From assembly GCA_025677835.1 (NCBI GenBank), contig JAIXMR010000005.1:62001-126000 (forward strand): DNA of 64,000 nucleotides, written 5' to 3'. The notes under the pieces are model-generated. The model did not search any database and was not told where the DNA came from. It saw only the letters and a program-made list of their open reading frames with translations. Below are positions 35,867 to 47,565 of this stretch, in pieces; position 1 is the stretch's first letter; each line of letters starts with the position of its first letter. The stretch is from Sporodiniella umbellata. Lineage: Eukaryota; Mucoromycota; Mucoromycetes; Mucorales; Rhizopodaceae. The translations under genes and the position numbers were made by a program.

Positions 35867-38800
35867 TTAAGCCTCTTCTGTTCCTTGCTCAGGCTTTGGA
35901 GCAGTATTCGTAGAGTCCTGTAGAGTTTGTATAGAATCACTGGACTCTGATACAGTCTTTTTTTCTTTTTTAAGGGCATTGTAGCGTTTAGCGGGGTCTA
36001 TTTCTTGAGGCTTTGGAACACCAAGTTCCTCTGCTTTGGTCATAGCCATATTGACACGCATGGCCAAGCTATACTCAAAGTCATACTTTGAGATTTTGAG
36101 AGCCATTTCCCACAAAGTTCGACTACGTGTCTTGTCACCCATACCCCAGGTAGTAATACCAGCCTCCCAAAAAGCATAGGGCACCACCCATTTTTCTACA
36201 AAAATATGCTCTTTTTGATCAATAATCCAGTTCAGGTGACTAATAGCTTCAGAATAGCGGCCCATGGTATTATAGAGAGAAGATCGCATGAGTAGAAGAA
36301 CACCACGTTGATCGAAATATCGAGGGGCAGGAGTATCTGGTAAAAGTTCTTTGCTTCGGATGTCAAACTCTATCTTTTCTGCTTCAGCGATTTGATTTAG
36401 AGCCTCATCGTTCAAAGCAAGTGTTTTTAAAAGTGCCTCTTCGGACATAAAGTCAAACCCGGCAAAAACATAAAGGTACTCGAGGGCGCATAGAGACATG
36501 TTCATGTCTTGATAGCCCGTATCTTGAAAGTTAATGACCTTACGATGCACGTACTTTTCCATCAAATTAGCACTATGAGTTTTGGATCCTGATAGTTGAG
36601 ATACATCAGCAAAAGCTAGAATTGCCTCTGTACGCTGCCCCATCATGTCCAAACAAACACCAGTAAGATAGCGCAACACAGCAGGAGAAAAGTACTTTTC
36701 TTTGAAAAGCGTATCAAATATCTTGGCTGCCTCTTCCCAATTATGTTCCATCATATGATTGAAAGCAATTTCGTAGTTGCAGATATGGGAAACTTCAACC
36801 TCTGCCCACTCGTTCTTACTAATTTCAATTGCATACATGAATGATTGAGAAGAAAGTGTCAAGTTGCGAGCAAGACGAGATGTTCGTCCAGCAAAATAAA
36901 GGAAGAACGCAGAATTTGGATAGGTACGTTGAGCGTCCAACAACGTCTATGGGTAAAACACGAGTTAATGTTTGCTTCTTTAAACTCATATACAAAATCT
37001 ATACCTCAATTGCAGGCTGTGTATACTCATCGGATAACAATTGTGGGCATATCGATGTAAGGATGGTATAATATGCTAAAAGCCTTGATAAAAGAGTATA
37101 GTATGAGTAAGCGCATATAAGTATGTGATTGCATTTTTTCTTTCTTACATAAGGGATGCCATAGGCGATCTTATTCTTTTTTCTTCTAGACACAATTTTA
37201 GTAAAGCAAAACCAAGATGCTTATCGGCTTTCCACCCAAATGCTGAGACGATTCGAAGAATCTTTTGGGGTAGGGTAGACAAAACAAGATGAACAGTACC
37301 AATACTATATGTTCTTTAGTCATTGCTTCTTTTTTTTTGCTTTGTTCTATTTAGTTATGTTTACCCAAATTGTATACCGGATAATGTATCCTGGTCAATA
37401 AAGTCATGGTAGACCTGTCCCATACGTTTATATTCTTGCCATACCAGACTGTAGCTTGCATAAGCTGATCGATGTGTTAAAATTCATGTTTTTACTTGCG
37501 GTGCTACCCTACCTCTTCTGAGATTAAGCCCGCACTTGACATAGCTCATTGCGTTTCCTTGCAGCAATTGCAAAATAGCTATCTGTAGACAAGACTCTGC
37601 TTTTACTACATGTGCTCTTAAAACACCATTAGGGATGAAAACAATATTGTCCTTTTTGATAGATTTCAATGTAGCAGGCTTTGGACTTGAAGGTAAGCCG
37701 CCTACTTCGCGAGATGTTTTTATATAGTTGTAGTAAGAGGACATAGTTTGAAGCACTGTATCTCCGATATTTTTTTTAGTGGCAGCATCGATTTGAGCCG
37801 AGGCAATACTGTAAGTCGTTGTCAGTACTTCAATAGCATTTTTTGTCATTAGGTCGTCTGAAGTCATTACAGCTACAAATTTGGAAACAAGATGAACACC
37901 GTTGTCTGTCTTTATATATAAAGATGCGTTTATACATTACCTTTCAAGAAAGCCATCGATCCTAAACACAACGCAGATAATGGATCACTAAAGTAATATA
38001 CAAAAAAGAAAATTAACAAGAACGTCGCATCTTTGGATTGATATAATCCTGTAGTATTTTTTGTTTGGGCCTTACTGGTCAGCTTGATTTTCAAATAGCT
38101 TTTTTGCCTTCATAAAACGGTTATTGAACAAATGGCGAACAGCACGAAGAATGGGCTCATCTATAACAAAAAAAAAATGAGAAATACACCCAATCTTTTC
38201 TACCGATCTTTGTACTCTACCCGCTTTTTCCTGTTGTCTTGGAGAAAGGTTGTTAGCTTTGATCTCTTTGATATTGATTTTATCTAAAGCAATCAAATTG
38301 GCGCTATGTGTTTCTACGTCGCCATATTCTTCGTGTGAGCTAAAATCCATATTGTGACTAGTAGGCGGGGCGCCAGGTGTTGGAGGAGTGATATCATTAT
38401 CGACTGATCGGGAAACCGTGGGTGGCGCTATCCGTTCCTCATGTTTTTTTGTATCCTCAACAGTAGCAGAAGTAGATGTCGATACTGCATCGTCCATACT
38501 ATTCTTGTCTTCACTCTCACTATCATTCAACTCAACCTGTTGAAGCCCCTCTTCTGAAATGTCCTCTTCTTTTTTTGATAACTCGATAGATTCTACTGTT
38601 TCTGCAGTGCCTTTGGGGTCGATGATCTCGACTTCTGTAGGTTCAAGCGGTTGGCTAGTTCCCGCCACATCAGACTCTTTTGCCTCTACCTTTTTATGTG
38701 ATTCTGCGTCCTGGTTTTTTACTTGTTCACTTTCTGCATACTTGGCAGCAGTGGTGGGTTTGGGTATCTCTGCAGCCTTGATTTCGGTAGATACATTAGG

Positions 38801-39097
38801 CTCTGTATCAATAGTGGGGTTTTCAGACTTCATATCTGTTTCGATTTGCGAATGTTCATCAGAGTCCAAGGCTTTATCGACTTGTACAGCTTCTTTGTTT
38901 ATAGCCAACAGCTCTGTGTCTGGTTTTGTCACCGTAGGTACCTTAGGTTCTCCATTTACTTCTTTTTTGCTTTGATTCAAAGTAGATTGTAAAGCACTGA
39001 TGACCGAGCTTAAATCTTTGGACTTTTCGTTGACGTTAGAATCGGTTTGCTCTTGTTTGGAGTCCGTTTTAGTTTCTGGAGTGTCAGTAGATGCCAT
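35867..39097 (-). CDS. TTC39/Iml2-family tetratricopeptide protein
   Basis: Eight exons from 39097 downward: 38221-39097, 38076-38160, 37941-37987, 37513-37872, 37365-37464, 37149-37304, 37005-37083, 35867-36946; 927 aa, all phases agree. Residues 1 to about 290 are acidic, Ser/Thr/Glu-rich and probably disordered. The rest follows the TTC39/Iml2 (DUF3808) order: LFNNRFMKAKKLF, LGSMAFLKAVMT, AESCLQIAILQLLQGN, GLNLRRAYASYSLVWQEY, SGIQFGIGTVHLVLSTLP, RSPMASLMLLAYYTIL, SAFFLYFAGRTSRL, then TPR helices to the end. In yeast Iml2 has been linked to clearance of protein inclusions through lipid droplets; that role here is by family only. The central exons are 47-156 nt, too short to see as open frames, and were placed by phase and similarity. 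The long acidic N-terminus is larger than in animal TTC39 proteins. Confidence 0.83.
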
Positions 39098-40411
39098 TAG
39101 TTATCGTGTAAGAGAATCAAAAAGAAAAAAAAAATAAAAGAGAAAAGAGTAGCTTAAAATTTTCTTTCCCCTCTTTATTTTAATGATTGTATTGGTTCAA
39201 AGAAAGGATTCAATTATTTGTATCACATTCAACAGGCTATATTGTGTAATTACGGACTACAGTAACAAGATCCAACAGGGCTTTGCAATTCGCTTTTTTT
39301 CTCTTATAAATACACTAGTAACTGTATGTTTCGTAGATAGTAACTCAAGTCTGAACACACGGGCAATTTTCTTTTGTTTGAAAAAAACACTGTCTTTATA
39401 GCTTTGCATGAGAACAGCCGATGCCTTGTCATAGGGTACCACAAAGTTAAGCTCAAGCTCATCCCTTCTTATTTAGCAAAACTGGATATTTTACATGTCG
39501 TCTCCTCTCTTCTCTTTTTTCTTGGATTTTTCTAAAAGACGCCTCTGTCCAGGCGCTCCTCAAAAATAGGTCCAGAACTGTACTTTTTTTTATTTGATCG
39601 AGAATAGAAAGCCTGCATCTGGCTTTTGTAAAGTCCACGATCATGTTGTATATAAGGGGAGACGAGTCAACAAAGAGTGCAGTATCCTTAAAATAGTATA
39701 CTGTAGCATTTATTTTGAGACAAAGGAACGCATATAAATGTTAGGCTAAATGAAATCATCTATAGTATAGAAGCAGTGCTGACCAAAATAATAGCAAAAG
39801 TTGGAAAAATAAACTTTGGTATACACAAAGGCTGTCTATCCCTAGGGTAGATGATCGGTGTTTTACCTATCTTTAATGTCAGCTCTTTTCTTTGTACCAA
39901 TCATCTAGTAGCCTAGAAAATCCATACAAACATAATTGAGTTTTTCAAGATTCAAAAAGTTTGAAAGCTTCTTTTTTTTTTTTGCTTTACCCTCACTTTT
40001 AAAACTAAGCATTACTGTATTACAAATGAAGCATGCAAAAGAACAAGAAAAAAAAAAAAACGAACATAACCAATGGCTCAGCCTGATACTTTTCTGCCAA
40101 AACATAGAAAGTTGTAAAAGGGAGTAAAGCAGAAATCATAACCTGAAGTATATATGACTGTCCCATCATAAGCTATTTTTGTTGACAGCAGATTGGTCTG
40201 TAAACAGCTACATTCTATGCTGTAAAGACCAGCTTATGTGTACATTTCTCGCTGTGTGGTCAAGAAATCAGAAAAAGCCTTTATATATTGCTTTCTTTGT
40301 CAGAAAAATGCACACAAACACACAAGGTTGACATACTTAAAACATCAAAAAATACTTGAAAAAAAAAAAGAATGATTTGAACTAGTAATCTTTTATTGTT
40401 CTTTTGGTTAT
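39098..40411. other. Intergenic region between TTC39-like and uL22 genes
   Basis: About 1.3 kb of AT-rich sequence holding the TTC39-like upstream region and the uL22 3' flank. An ATG frame of 61 codons on the minus strand (39459-39644) encodes a basic, unrecognised peptide. Nothing else seen. Confidence 0.4.
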
Positions 40412-41157
40412 TTAAGCACGGGTCTTTCCAGCCAAGAGACGAGAGTTACGGGCCAATTGACGAGCGTTCAACTTGACAACCTTCTTGTCAGTAGCACGGG
40501 GAACAACTTCTTCCTTTTCGGTGAGGATGACCTCGATGTGAGAAGGAGAAGACATGAAAGGGTTGATTCTACCGTGAGCACGGTAGATACGACGACGATG
40601 CTTGGGAGCTTGGTTGACAATAACGCTGGAAACAGTGAGCTCTTCAGCGTTCAAGCCCTTAGCCTAATAAATATTAATAAAGGTCGAATCAACATGGATT
40701 CTCTTACTTCAGCGTTACTTTCAGCGTTCTTCAAAAGGTCAAGGATAAACTTGACAGACTTGACGGGCCAACGACCTTGGGTGGTACCGAATTCGCTGGC
40801 TTGTTGAGTACGACCAACACCACCATTGAATCTACGGAAAGGAATACATTGCTTGTGTTCCTTGACGTTGTTGAGGTAGGCATAGGCCTTGCTCAACTTC
40901 ATACCTTGAACGGCAACAGCAACTTCATGGGTGTTCTTGAACTGAAGGTAGATTATATGAGTACTCTCCACTTTTCCTTTTTTTTTTTTTTGTAACTTAC
41001 GTGAACACGGAGATAAGAACCTCTGGACTTGGCGGCTACAGGATTTCAAAAAAAAAAAAAAAAACACACATACGATATTCAATATCTGCTTTTCCAACAC
41101 TAAAAAACAAAACTTACCCTTAGCTTGGTTGGCAGGGGAAGCAGCGTATCTAACCAT
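40412..41157 (-). CDS. RPL17: 60S ribosomal protein uL22 (L17)
   Basis: Four exons from 41157 downward: 41118-41157, 41001-41035, 40708-40941, 40412-40663; 186 aa, phases agree. The protein begins [19 protein letters not shown] and contains [59 protein letters not shown] and [17 protein letters not shown], the uL22 signature near the C-terminal loop. uL22 lines the large-subunit exit tunnel. The first two exons (40 and 35 nt) are typical of fungal ribosomal-protein genes with introns near the 5' end; introns 1 and 2 each carry a poly-A/T run of about 15. Codon use is strongly biased (AAG, AAC, GGT/C), consistent with high expression. Confidence 0.95.
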
Positions 41158-41852
41158 TGTTGCTCAAACTGTGTCGAACGATGGAATGAAAAAGGTGAAA
41201 GTGAAGAAAATGAGTAAATTAGTTCCAATTTCAAAATGCAATGGGAAAAATGTATAGCAATGTAAACATATCCAACCAAATAAAAAGAGGGAAGAATCTC
41301 CAGAAAAAAAAAAGGAGAAATTGTGAGAATCTGTCAGTTCAAGTTCAATGGCTGATCTTGCTTCTTTTTTATAGTCCAACTGGTTTTTTTTTTTTTCTTT
41401 CTTTCTCTAAGTCTCTTCATCCATTTGTAATCTTTTTCACTCTTTTTTTTTTCTGGAGTTTTCTCTTTCTTTTTTTTTTCGTTGGTTGGATTGCTTCCAT
41501 ACAATATATCGACGATACATACTGCTAAGTTGAAAGGGAGGATTGTATGTGTATAGTGGATGGTTGGAGATATCCCTTTGTTTCCTCGTCTTTTCGGAGA
41601 AGGTCATGTGCGGACCGGACTTTTGAGCTACCTAAAAAACATAGACGGCATGTTCTAGCCAATTAGTAGGCGATTTTTGGCAGTCATAGGAATGGATTTA
41701 GTCTTTATAGCTCAAATGGAAGTCCATATATACTATCCTTTCTGTACCCATGCAGCTCAATATCTACATTTGGTTTTTTAAGAGGAAATCAACAAGACAA
41801 CAGAATATGAAGTTCGATTTATTATTCTACAAATGTATACACAGATCTATAT
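41158..41852. other. uL22 upstream region and Ser/Thr-rich gene 3' flank
   Basis: Contains the uL22 promoter with long pyrimidine tracts (41360-41480), the sort of leader seen also upstream of eL13. No gene recognised. Confidence 0.45.
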
Positions 41853-43646
41853 TTAACGAGCGTCAGGCTTACTGAAGCTTGGGTGAACATCCTGAGCAGA
41901 AGGACCATGAGGTACATAAGCTTCCTGACCTGTGGGAGCGTAAGGACCTTGATGAGTATAATCCTGGTTGTAGTAAGGCTGTTGTGAGCCATTGTCGTAA
42001 TAGTAATCATAAGAACCACGATTAGGTTGACTACCACCTTCTTGTGAATAATACTCGGAAGGGTAAGGCTCAGGATCGCTATTATAATAGTAAGCGGCAT
42101 GATTTGCTGGCGGTAATTCTTCAGGATAATGCGCAGGAGGTACAAATGGACGACCTCCCATACCACCATCAATGGCTGTACCAGCAGCTGTTGTTGTCAT
42201 TCTAGGGCTCCAGGCTTCGCTTTCTCCAAATGGAAATCCTGAGCCTTCATTAATCCCATCCCGGCTTTTCTTGGCTCGTTTGAAAAGGAAAAAGAACAAA
42301 CCAGCTTGACATAGACATCAAAACGAGTCAGCAATTCATATCTATCTATCGATTTATATATACGTCTATATGAACTTACCAAGAAGTGCAACACCCCCAA
42401 CACCACCTACAACACCTCCAATGATAGCATTCTTGTTGCTGCTGTTATAGTTGTTCTCAGAGGGCTGAGTAATATTACCTATATATAAGATTTAAATAAA
42501 TAAACAGAAAGTCTACAAGTGTATTTACCACCGATGGAAGGAGTTGGGGAGGAAAGACCAGAAGATGAAATAGAGGATGGCAAACTAGAAGAGCTTTGAA
42601 AAATGCTAGATGAAGCGGACAGGAATGGCGTGGTTGAAGATGCTGATGTTGTACTGGGAACAAACGAACTTGCTATACTAGAGGGTACTGATATAGTACT
42701 GGTAGTCGTAGTAATTGGTAAGACTGTAGTAGTAGTCGTAGTGGGTTCAAGCACAGTTGTTGTCGTAGTAGTTGTTGTCGTAGGCTCTATGGTAGAGCTA
42801 GATTCTGATGTAGTCACTGGATTTGTAGTAGTGGGATCTTGAGTGGTAATAGGATCCTGAGTAGTAGTAGTAATAGGATCCTGAGTGGTAGTAGTAACAG
42901 GATCCTGAGTGGTAGTAGTAACAGGATCCTGAGTGGTAGTAGTAACAGGATCCTGAGTGGTAGTAGTAACAGGATCCTGAGTGGTGGTTGAGTTTCGAGT
43001 GGTTGTGGGAGGCTGTCGAGGCGTTGTTGTAGTCTTTGTAACCGGGGGCTCAGTAGACTTAGGATCGTTGCTGGTGATAGTGGGCTTTTGAGTAGTTGTT
43101 GTTGTCGGCTCAGCTGTAGTTGAGACAGGTTTTTCGGATGGGGTAGGCTCTGGAGTAGTGACGGTAGGTTTCGCGGAAGTAGAATTAGCCGTGGTACTAG
43201 CATCAGTCGTTTTCGAGGCTGTTGGTTGGGTGGCTGTTTCCTGGCCAGCTGTCTCTTGAGTGGTTTTTTCTGAAGTAGGATCGGGCGTAGATCGACGGAC
43301 ATGGCTTGTGGCCTGTGATTTTGTTGTGGTGTCAGCCATAGTTGGTGAGGTGACACTTGTAGTTGTTTGGCTCGAATGGGTGACACTTGTAGTTGTTTGG
43401 CTCGAACGGGTGACACGGACTGAAGACGAACTCTCGGTAGTTGACGTGGCTGGGTCCTTCTTTTGAGTGGTGCTCTGCGTTGTCTCAGTTTCCTCCGGTT
43501 CAGCTCTAATGACCAATCTATTCTAAAAAGGGATTTAGACTGCTTTCAACAAAAAAGAGGCTTTTTTTGCCATAGGCGTTGGGAGGTCAGGATGGGGTTA
43601 CCTGATCGTTTGGGCGAGGCTTGTTTCTTTTGACGGTTTCCGGCAT
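41853..43646 (-). CDS. Ser/Thr-rich single-pass membrane protein (Mid2/WSC sensor-like)
   Basis: Four exons from 43646 downward: 43602-43646, 42529-43522, 42380-42478, 41853-42304; 529 aa, phases agree. Residues about 20-345 are almost all Ser, Thr and Pro, as in heavily O-mannosylated cell-wall stress sensors. They include an 8-residue tandem repeat TTTTQDPV (about six 24-bp units). A single membrane helix with a glycine-zipper (IIGGVVGGVGGVALLAGLFFF, about 365-385) is followed by KRAKKSRDG and a Tyr/Pro/Gly-rich cytoplasmic tail of about 140 residues. No signal peptide is encoded by the in-frame start (MPETVKRN). An upstream ATG near 43880 (MEQLRFVLFLSCLSSLSG) looks like one, but joining it with the good splice sites I see puts the Ser/Thr frame out of phase. 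The 5' end is therefore uncertain; function is by resemblance only. Confidence 0.65.
42834..42995. repeat. 24-bp tandem repeat coding for TTTTQDPV
   Basis: About six units with period 24, each containing GGATCCTGAG; unit starts at 42852, 42876, 42900, 42924, 42948 and 42972, with degenerate partial units on both sides. It lies within the Ser/Thr-rich domain. Confidence 0.9.
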
Positions 43647-44046
43647 TATTGAATGAGAAGTTGACAGGCTGTAGTGGCTTCGTATTGTGCGAGATGTTCA
43701 ACTCAGTGTATTCTAAATCTGTGTTACAGCAAAGTCAATTAGATCAGAAGCAAGAATAGCCGTAAGAAGAAGAAAAGAAAGAAAAATAAATCAAGAAAAA
43801 TACAAAAATAAAAAGGAGTTAAACCCGACAGTGACGAAAGACAAGATAAAAATAATACAAAGCGGAGCTGCTCCATCCCGGGACAATGTGGATGGCATAA
43901 CGAATGAAAAGCAGACAATGAGTTCCCATTTATATTCTAGCTTTTCTTAGGCCTTCCAAGAGACAAAAGGCTCCCAAAAGGCTTTCTTTTTTAATTTTTT
44001 TAATTAACACTTCCTCGAAAGGAAATTTAATTGTCCACAGGCACAA
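43647..44046. other. Region between the Ser/Thr-rich gene and a possible divergent gene
   Basis: Holds the upstream region of the Ser/Thr-rich gene. A minus-strand ATG near 43880 starts a signal-peptide-like frame that may be an unplaced first exon of that gene. Otherwise AT-rich. Confidence 0.35.
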
Positions 44047-44480
44047 ATGACGACAGTTTCGAACAGAAAGGTGTCGCGAGTTCAAAAGGTATTCAGAATC
44101 TGAACTAAAAAATTTTTTTCTGACTTTTTGTCTCCATTTTGAATTTATTTTTGAGCTTTTTCTAAAGAAGTGCCTAAAGAATTACTGACCTTTTTTTTTT
44201 TGCAGTTTTTGTTGGCTGCTCCTTGGTGCCTTGAAAGAAAAGCAATGATCACCAAAGAGAATTTTTCTTGTAAGTAAATAAGCTAAAATTCCACCAATTG
44301 TGTTCAGATGTCAAAAAGTTGCCCAAAATAAGGTACACCACAGTCGGTCTTTTTTTTGGTTGTCTAGGCAACAGTAACCATGTAATCTGTTTCCATGATA
44401 ACGTAAAAAGAGAGGCCTTGAATACAAACTGTAGTAAAAGAAAGGGCGGGAACCTTTTTTCGTTTTTTTTTTTTTTTTGA
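44047..44480 (+). CDS. Possible small three-exon gene, product unknown
   Basis: Candidate exons 44047-44088, 44206-44269 and 44308-44480 join in phase to about 92 aa, starting MTTVSNRKVSRVQK. Support is the splice signals only: a long T tract ending in TGCAG, a strong GTAAGT donor and a TTCAG acceptor. The predicted C-terminus runs into a poly-T tract, giving a poly-Phe end, which is suspicious; the true 3' exon may differ or the gene may not be real. I recognise no domain. It would be divergently oriented from the Ser/Thr-rich membrane protein gene. Confidence 0.3.
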
Positions 44481-44933
44481 CCTGTTCAGTGTGCCCTCAT
44501 ATGCAATGGATACGGAGCTCTAAATACAGTAATAAAAAGATCTAATCAGATTTCCTCTAACTTAAAAAAACAGTCAAGAAAGATCGACGCAGAGCATTTT
44601 TTTTCTTTAGACTATTTTGATTATCAAGAGAAAATAAACACAAGTAAAAAAAAAGGGGGAGATGAGAAAGAAAGGCAGAGATTGTCTAAGCCATGTGTAA
44701 TAGATTAAATAATCAAAGCATGCATAGCTTAAATTCCTATAAATAAAAGTGTAATTCAACCTTACAAAAATGAGGCAGGCACACAAGGAAATAAAGGAAA
44801 AGAGGGAAAGATTTTTTTTCTTTTTGGCTGTTTTTTGTTTTTATTTTTATTTTTATTTTCTTACGCTCAAGAAATAATAGTACATCTTTTTCTTTAAAAA
44901 AAAAAAAAAAAAAACGCTCAGATTTAGGGAGAA
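44481..44933. other. AT-rich upstream region of the DMT transporter gene
   Basis: Poly-A and poly-T tracts, including an A run of about 18 at 44897-44914 just before the start codon. No other feature seen. Confidence 0.45.
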
Positions 44934-46463
44934 ATGGGCATCTCTAAGCGACATCTGATTACAAAAGAAAGACTTTATATTCTTTTTCACCAAGTGACTT
45001 ATCTATTAACTGGTTTATCTTCAACGCTTGCAATACAATGGATTTTTTATCACGGAGCAGCCAGTAAACAACCAACACACACAAAAGAGTTATGTTCTCA
45101 TTTACCTTTGTTCATCTACTTTTCGACCCGAGTTTAGCTGGCGATAGTTATCTAACACAACTAGCTCAGTTTATGAGTATGATTTTGGTTGGCTTTCTGA
45201 TACCCGCTTTGAAGAAAAAGAAAGAGAGACAATACAAAATGCTACCGCAACAAGAAAATGAATCGATTCCAATGGTATGCCTATAAATAGTATATGAATG
45301 GAGACAGTATCAAGAACAGCCTGTACTCATATATATATATATCTTTTTACATGTAGTCCTTTGTACATGAAGAACCCACTGGATACGTGGAGGGCAAGAT
45401 TAATCATGGTTCTGTATTTAAATTGGCCTTGATAGATATGTTGGCTAATTCGTGTGTCACCTTGGGTTTTTCAATCATTGGAAGTGGGGCAAGTAGAATA
45501 CACAAAAGGCTTGATTCGCTATATTAACAGCCGTTCATTTGTTTAGATGTACCAAGTGATTTATAGTAGCGTAGTGATTTGGTGTGCTATTTTGACTTTC
45601 TTTATTATGAAAAGAAAACTGTCTTTGCTTCAGTGGACTGCTATTTTTGGTACAAGCGCAGGGCTGGCGATCAGCTCTCTCGATTCAATGTCTGGCAGAG
45701 ACGAAGGAACAGAAGGTAAATCTAGCTATGCTAAGAAAAAAAAAAGCTGGACATTGATGTTAATGTCTTGTTAGCCAAAACAGCTTTGCTGTTGTTTGGT
45801 ACACTGATGACATTAGGCGGTACTTTTTTCTATGGTAAGAGTTATAAACAACTGAAACAGTCGACTGATCCTTTTCAATATATAAAAGCTTGCGCGTATG
45901 TGTACGCTGATTCTATCATGACCCAACAAGACCCTGCACCCCTCCCCGCAAGAGTATGTGCTTATACTGGGATGTATGCCTCTATGATGTCTTCACTTTG
46001 GATTGGCATCTATACTCTACCCAAATTTAATCAGTTAATACACATCAAACCAGGAACGACCCAATTGCAAATAGCCCAGATGTATGGGCTGTTGATTGGT
46101 TCTAATTTTTTGCATGCATGGAACCATTATGAGTTAATTGAAAACACAGGGAGTGTAAGTTATTATCGCGGCCACAGTCAGTATCGTTGACCTGCTTTGT
46201 TAGGTTGCCACGGGTATTCTACAAGGCCTGAGAGCGGTGCTCATCTACATACTTAGTAACGCGCTTTATTGTAAAACTGACTCAGCACAATGTAAGACAA
46301 CAGCGAAAAAGCCCATAGAAGAGTCTTAATCATGTGTCTTTTTTATATCCGAAAAGGCTTCACGCCCTATAAAGGACTAGGTTCAATACTTGTAATAGGA
46401 AGTGTCATGTTTTTTACGATTGGAAGCCAAGCACAATCCAAAGGAAAAGCTGTACAGGAATAA
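44934..46463 (+). CDS. Drug/metabolite-superfamily transporter (nucleotide-sugar/SLC35-like)
   Basis: Eight exons: 44934-45063, 45138-45274, 45357-45488, 45547-45715, 45775-45834, 45889-46154, 46204-46291, 46357-46463; 362 aa, phases agree. The product has about ten hydrophobic segments. MYQVIYSSVVIWCAILTFF followed by KRKLSLLQWTAIFGTSAGLAISSL is the typical DMT half-repeat in which an MxQxxxSS/R helix precedes a short K/R loop and the next helix pair. A second half carries VATGILQGLRAVLIYILSNALYC and GSILVIGSVMFFTIGSQ. It resembles SLC35F6-type or nucleotide-sugar transporters of endomembranes; the substrate cannot be told. Intron 3 begins GCAAGT rather than GT: only that choice keeps the phase before MYQVIYSS, so it is a probable GC-AG intron. 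Confidence 0.7.
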
Positions 46464-47565
46464 TAGTTGTCTCTGGAAATACAGCTTTACAGAAAAGAAA
46501 AACAATAAAAAAAAAGACACAGTGGATGCAAAATTAAATTTCCGTATTTATCAGACCTTAGATAATGGCAAATGAACTGCAAGACTGATGTAGGCCTTTT
46601 TTCTTTAGTCATTGCAATTGAAACAGGCAAACGGAAATAAACATTCTTTTTTTTGTAAATCCGCATTCATTGTACCTGAACTCACCGTACCGATGGGGCA
46701 TATTAGATTGTTACACGATGTGATTGAGTTTTTCTTGTGTACAGAATTTTCTTTAGGAAGGTTTGCAATGAAATCATTCTTTTTTTCTTGCAGTAGCTTA
46801 CCAAAGAATCGTTTTGGTTTTACTTGTAAAAGAAGAGGTCTCCAAGAGGCTTATATGTAAGTGCCTGGCTTTGTTTTGGTTGAGGAGGAAATTGACTCCT
46901 TTTCTTTGTCTCGTGTGACTTTGTATCAAACCCCAATTGACATCTACTCACAAACGTAGCTGTTTTTAGGGATATGACGTTTGAACAAAAACGAATGATT
47001 GGATTTTGTATTCCCAAAGTGTGTCTATACAACATGAAAAAGCTTAAACTACATAAGCGCATTGATGTCATGTCTTTTCAAAGTCTCGTTACTTTATTTC
47101 GTCTCCCCCACTCCACTCTAAAACAGGAGTGTTTCATAAATAAAAAAAATTTTCTGCCATCTATTTCTTGACGCTGACGGATCACTTTCGTCACCAATGT
47201 GGGCAGCTTTGAAATAGAGTCTTGTTTACAATATGCAAGCTTTGATATAAACAAAGGGGGTACTTTGTTTTCTTGTATTGACAAAGTCAACATTCAAGTA
47301 CTTCAAAACAGATAGATTTTTAGTTTTCTTTTCTCAAAAAGAAATGCTGCAACTTTATTGTAGCACATTTACGCAACAGATTCCGAAGGATGCTAACCAA
47401 ACAAACTGTCTGTTTTTCTACATACGGTGACCTATTAAAAAAAGTATTTAAAGGCAAAAAAAAAAAAAAAAATAAGAAAACCTTTTTTTCTACAGTGTTT
47501 CTTTTATTTGTATATATTTGTCTATACTTCAACCAAAGTCCTTTGTCAGAGCAAAAAGAGAGAAA
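46464..47565. other. Intergenic stretch, nothing recognised
   Basis: About 1.1 kb of AT-rich sequence with poly-A runs (A16 near 47457-47472). Short frames on both strands lack good starts or similarity. Confidence 0.45.

Noticed and set aside
42603..43466. Long plus-strand and alternate-frame open frames (Val-rich, Leu/Arg-rich) across the Ser/Thr repeat region
   Set aside because: They are shadows of a low-complexity, tandemly repeated coding region on the minus strand; the Ser/Thr frame alone connects in phase to the membrane helix and tail.
45064..45137. 26-bp intron (GTAAAC...GAG) in the DMT transporter
   Set aside because: Too short for splicing here; a normal 74-bp intron ending GTTTAG at 45137 also keeps phase.
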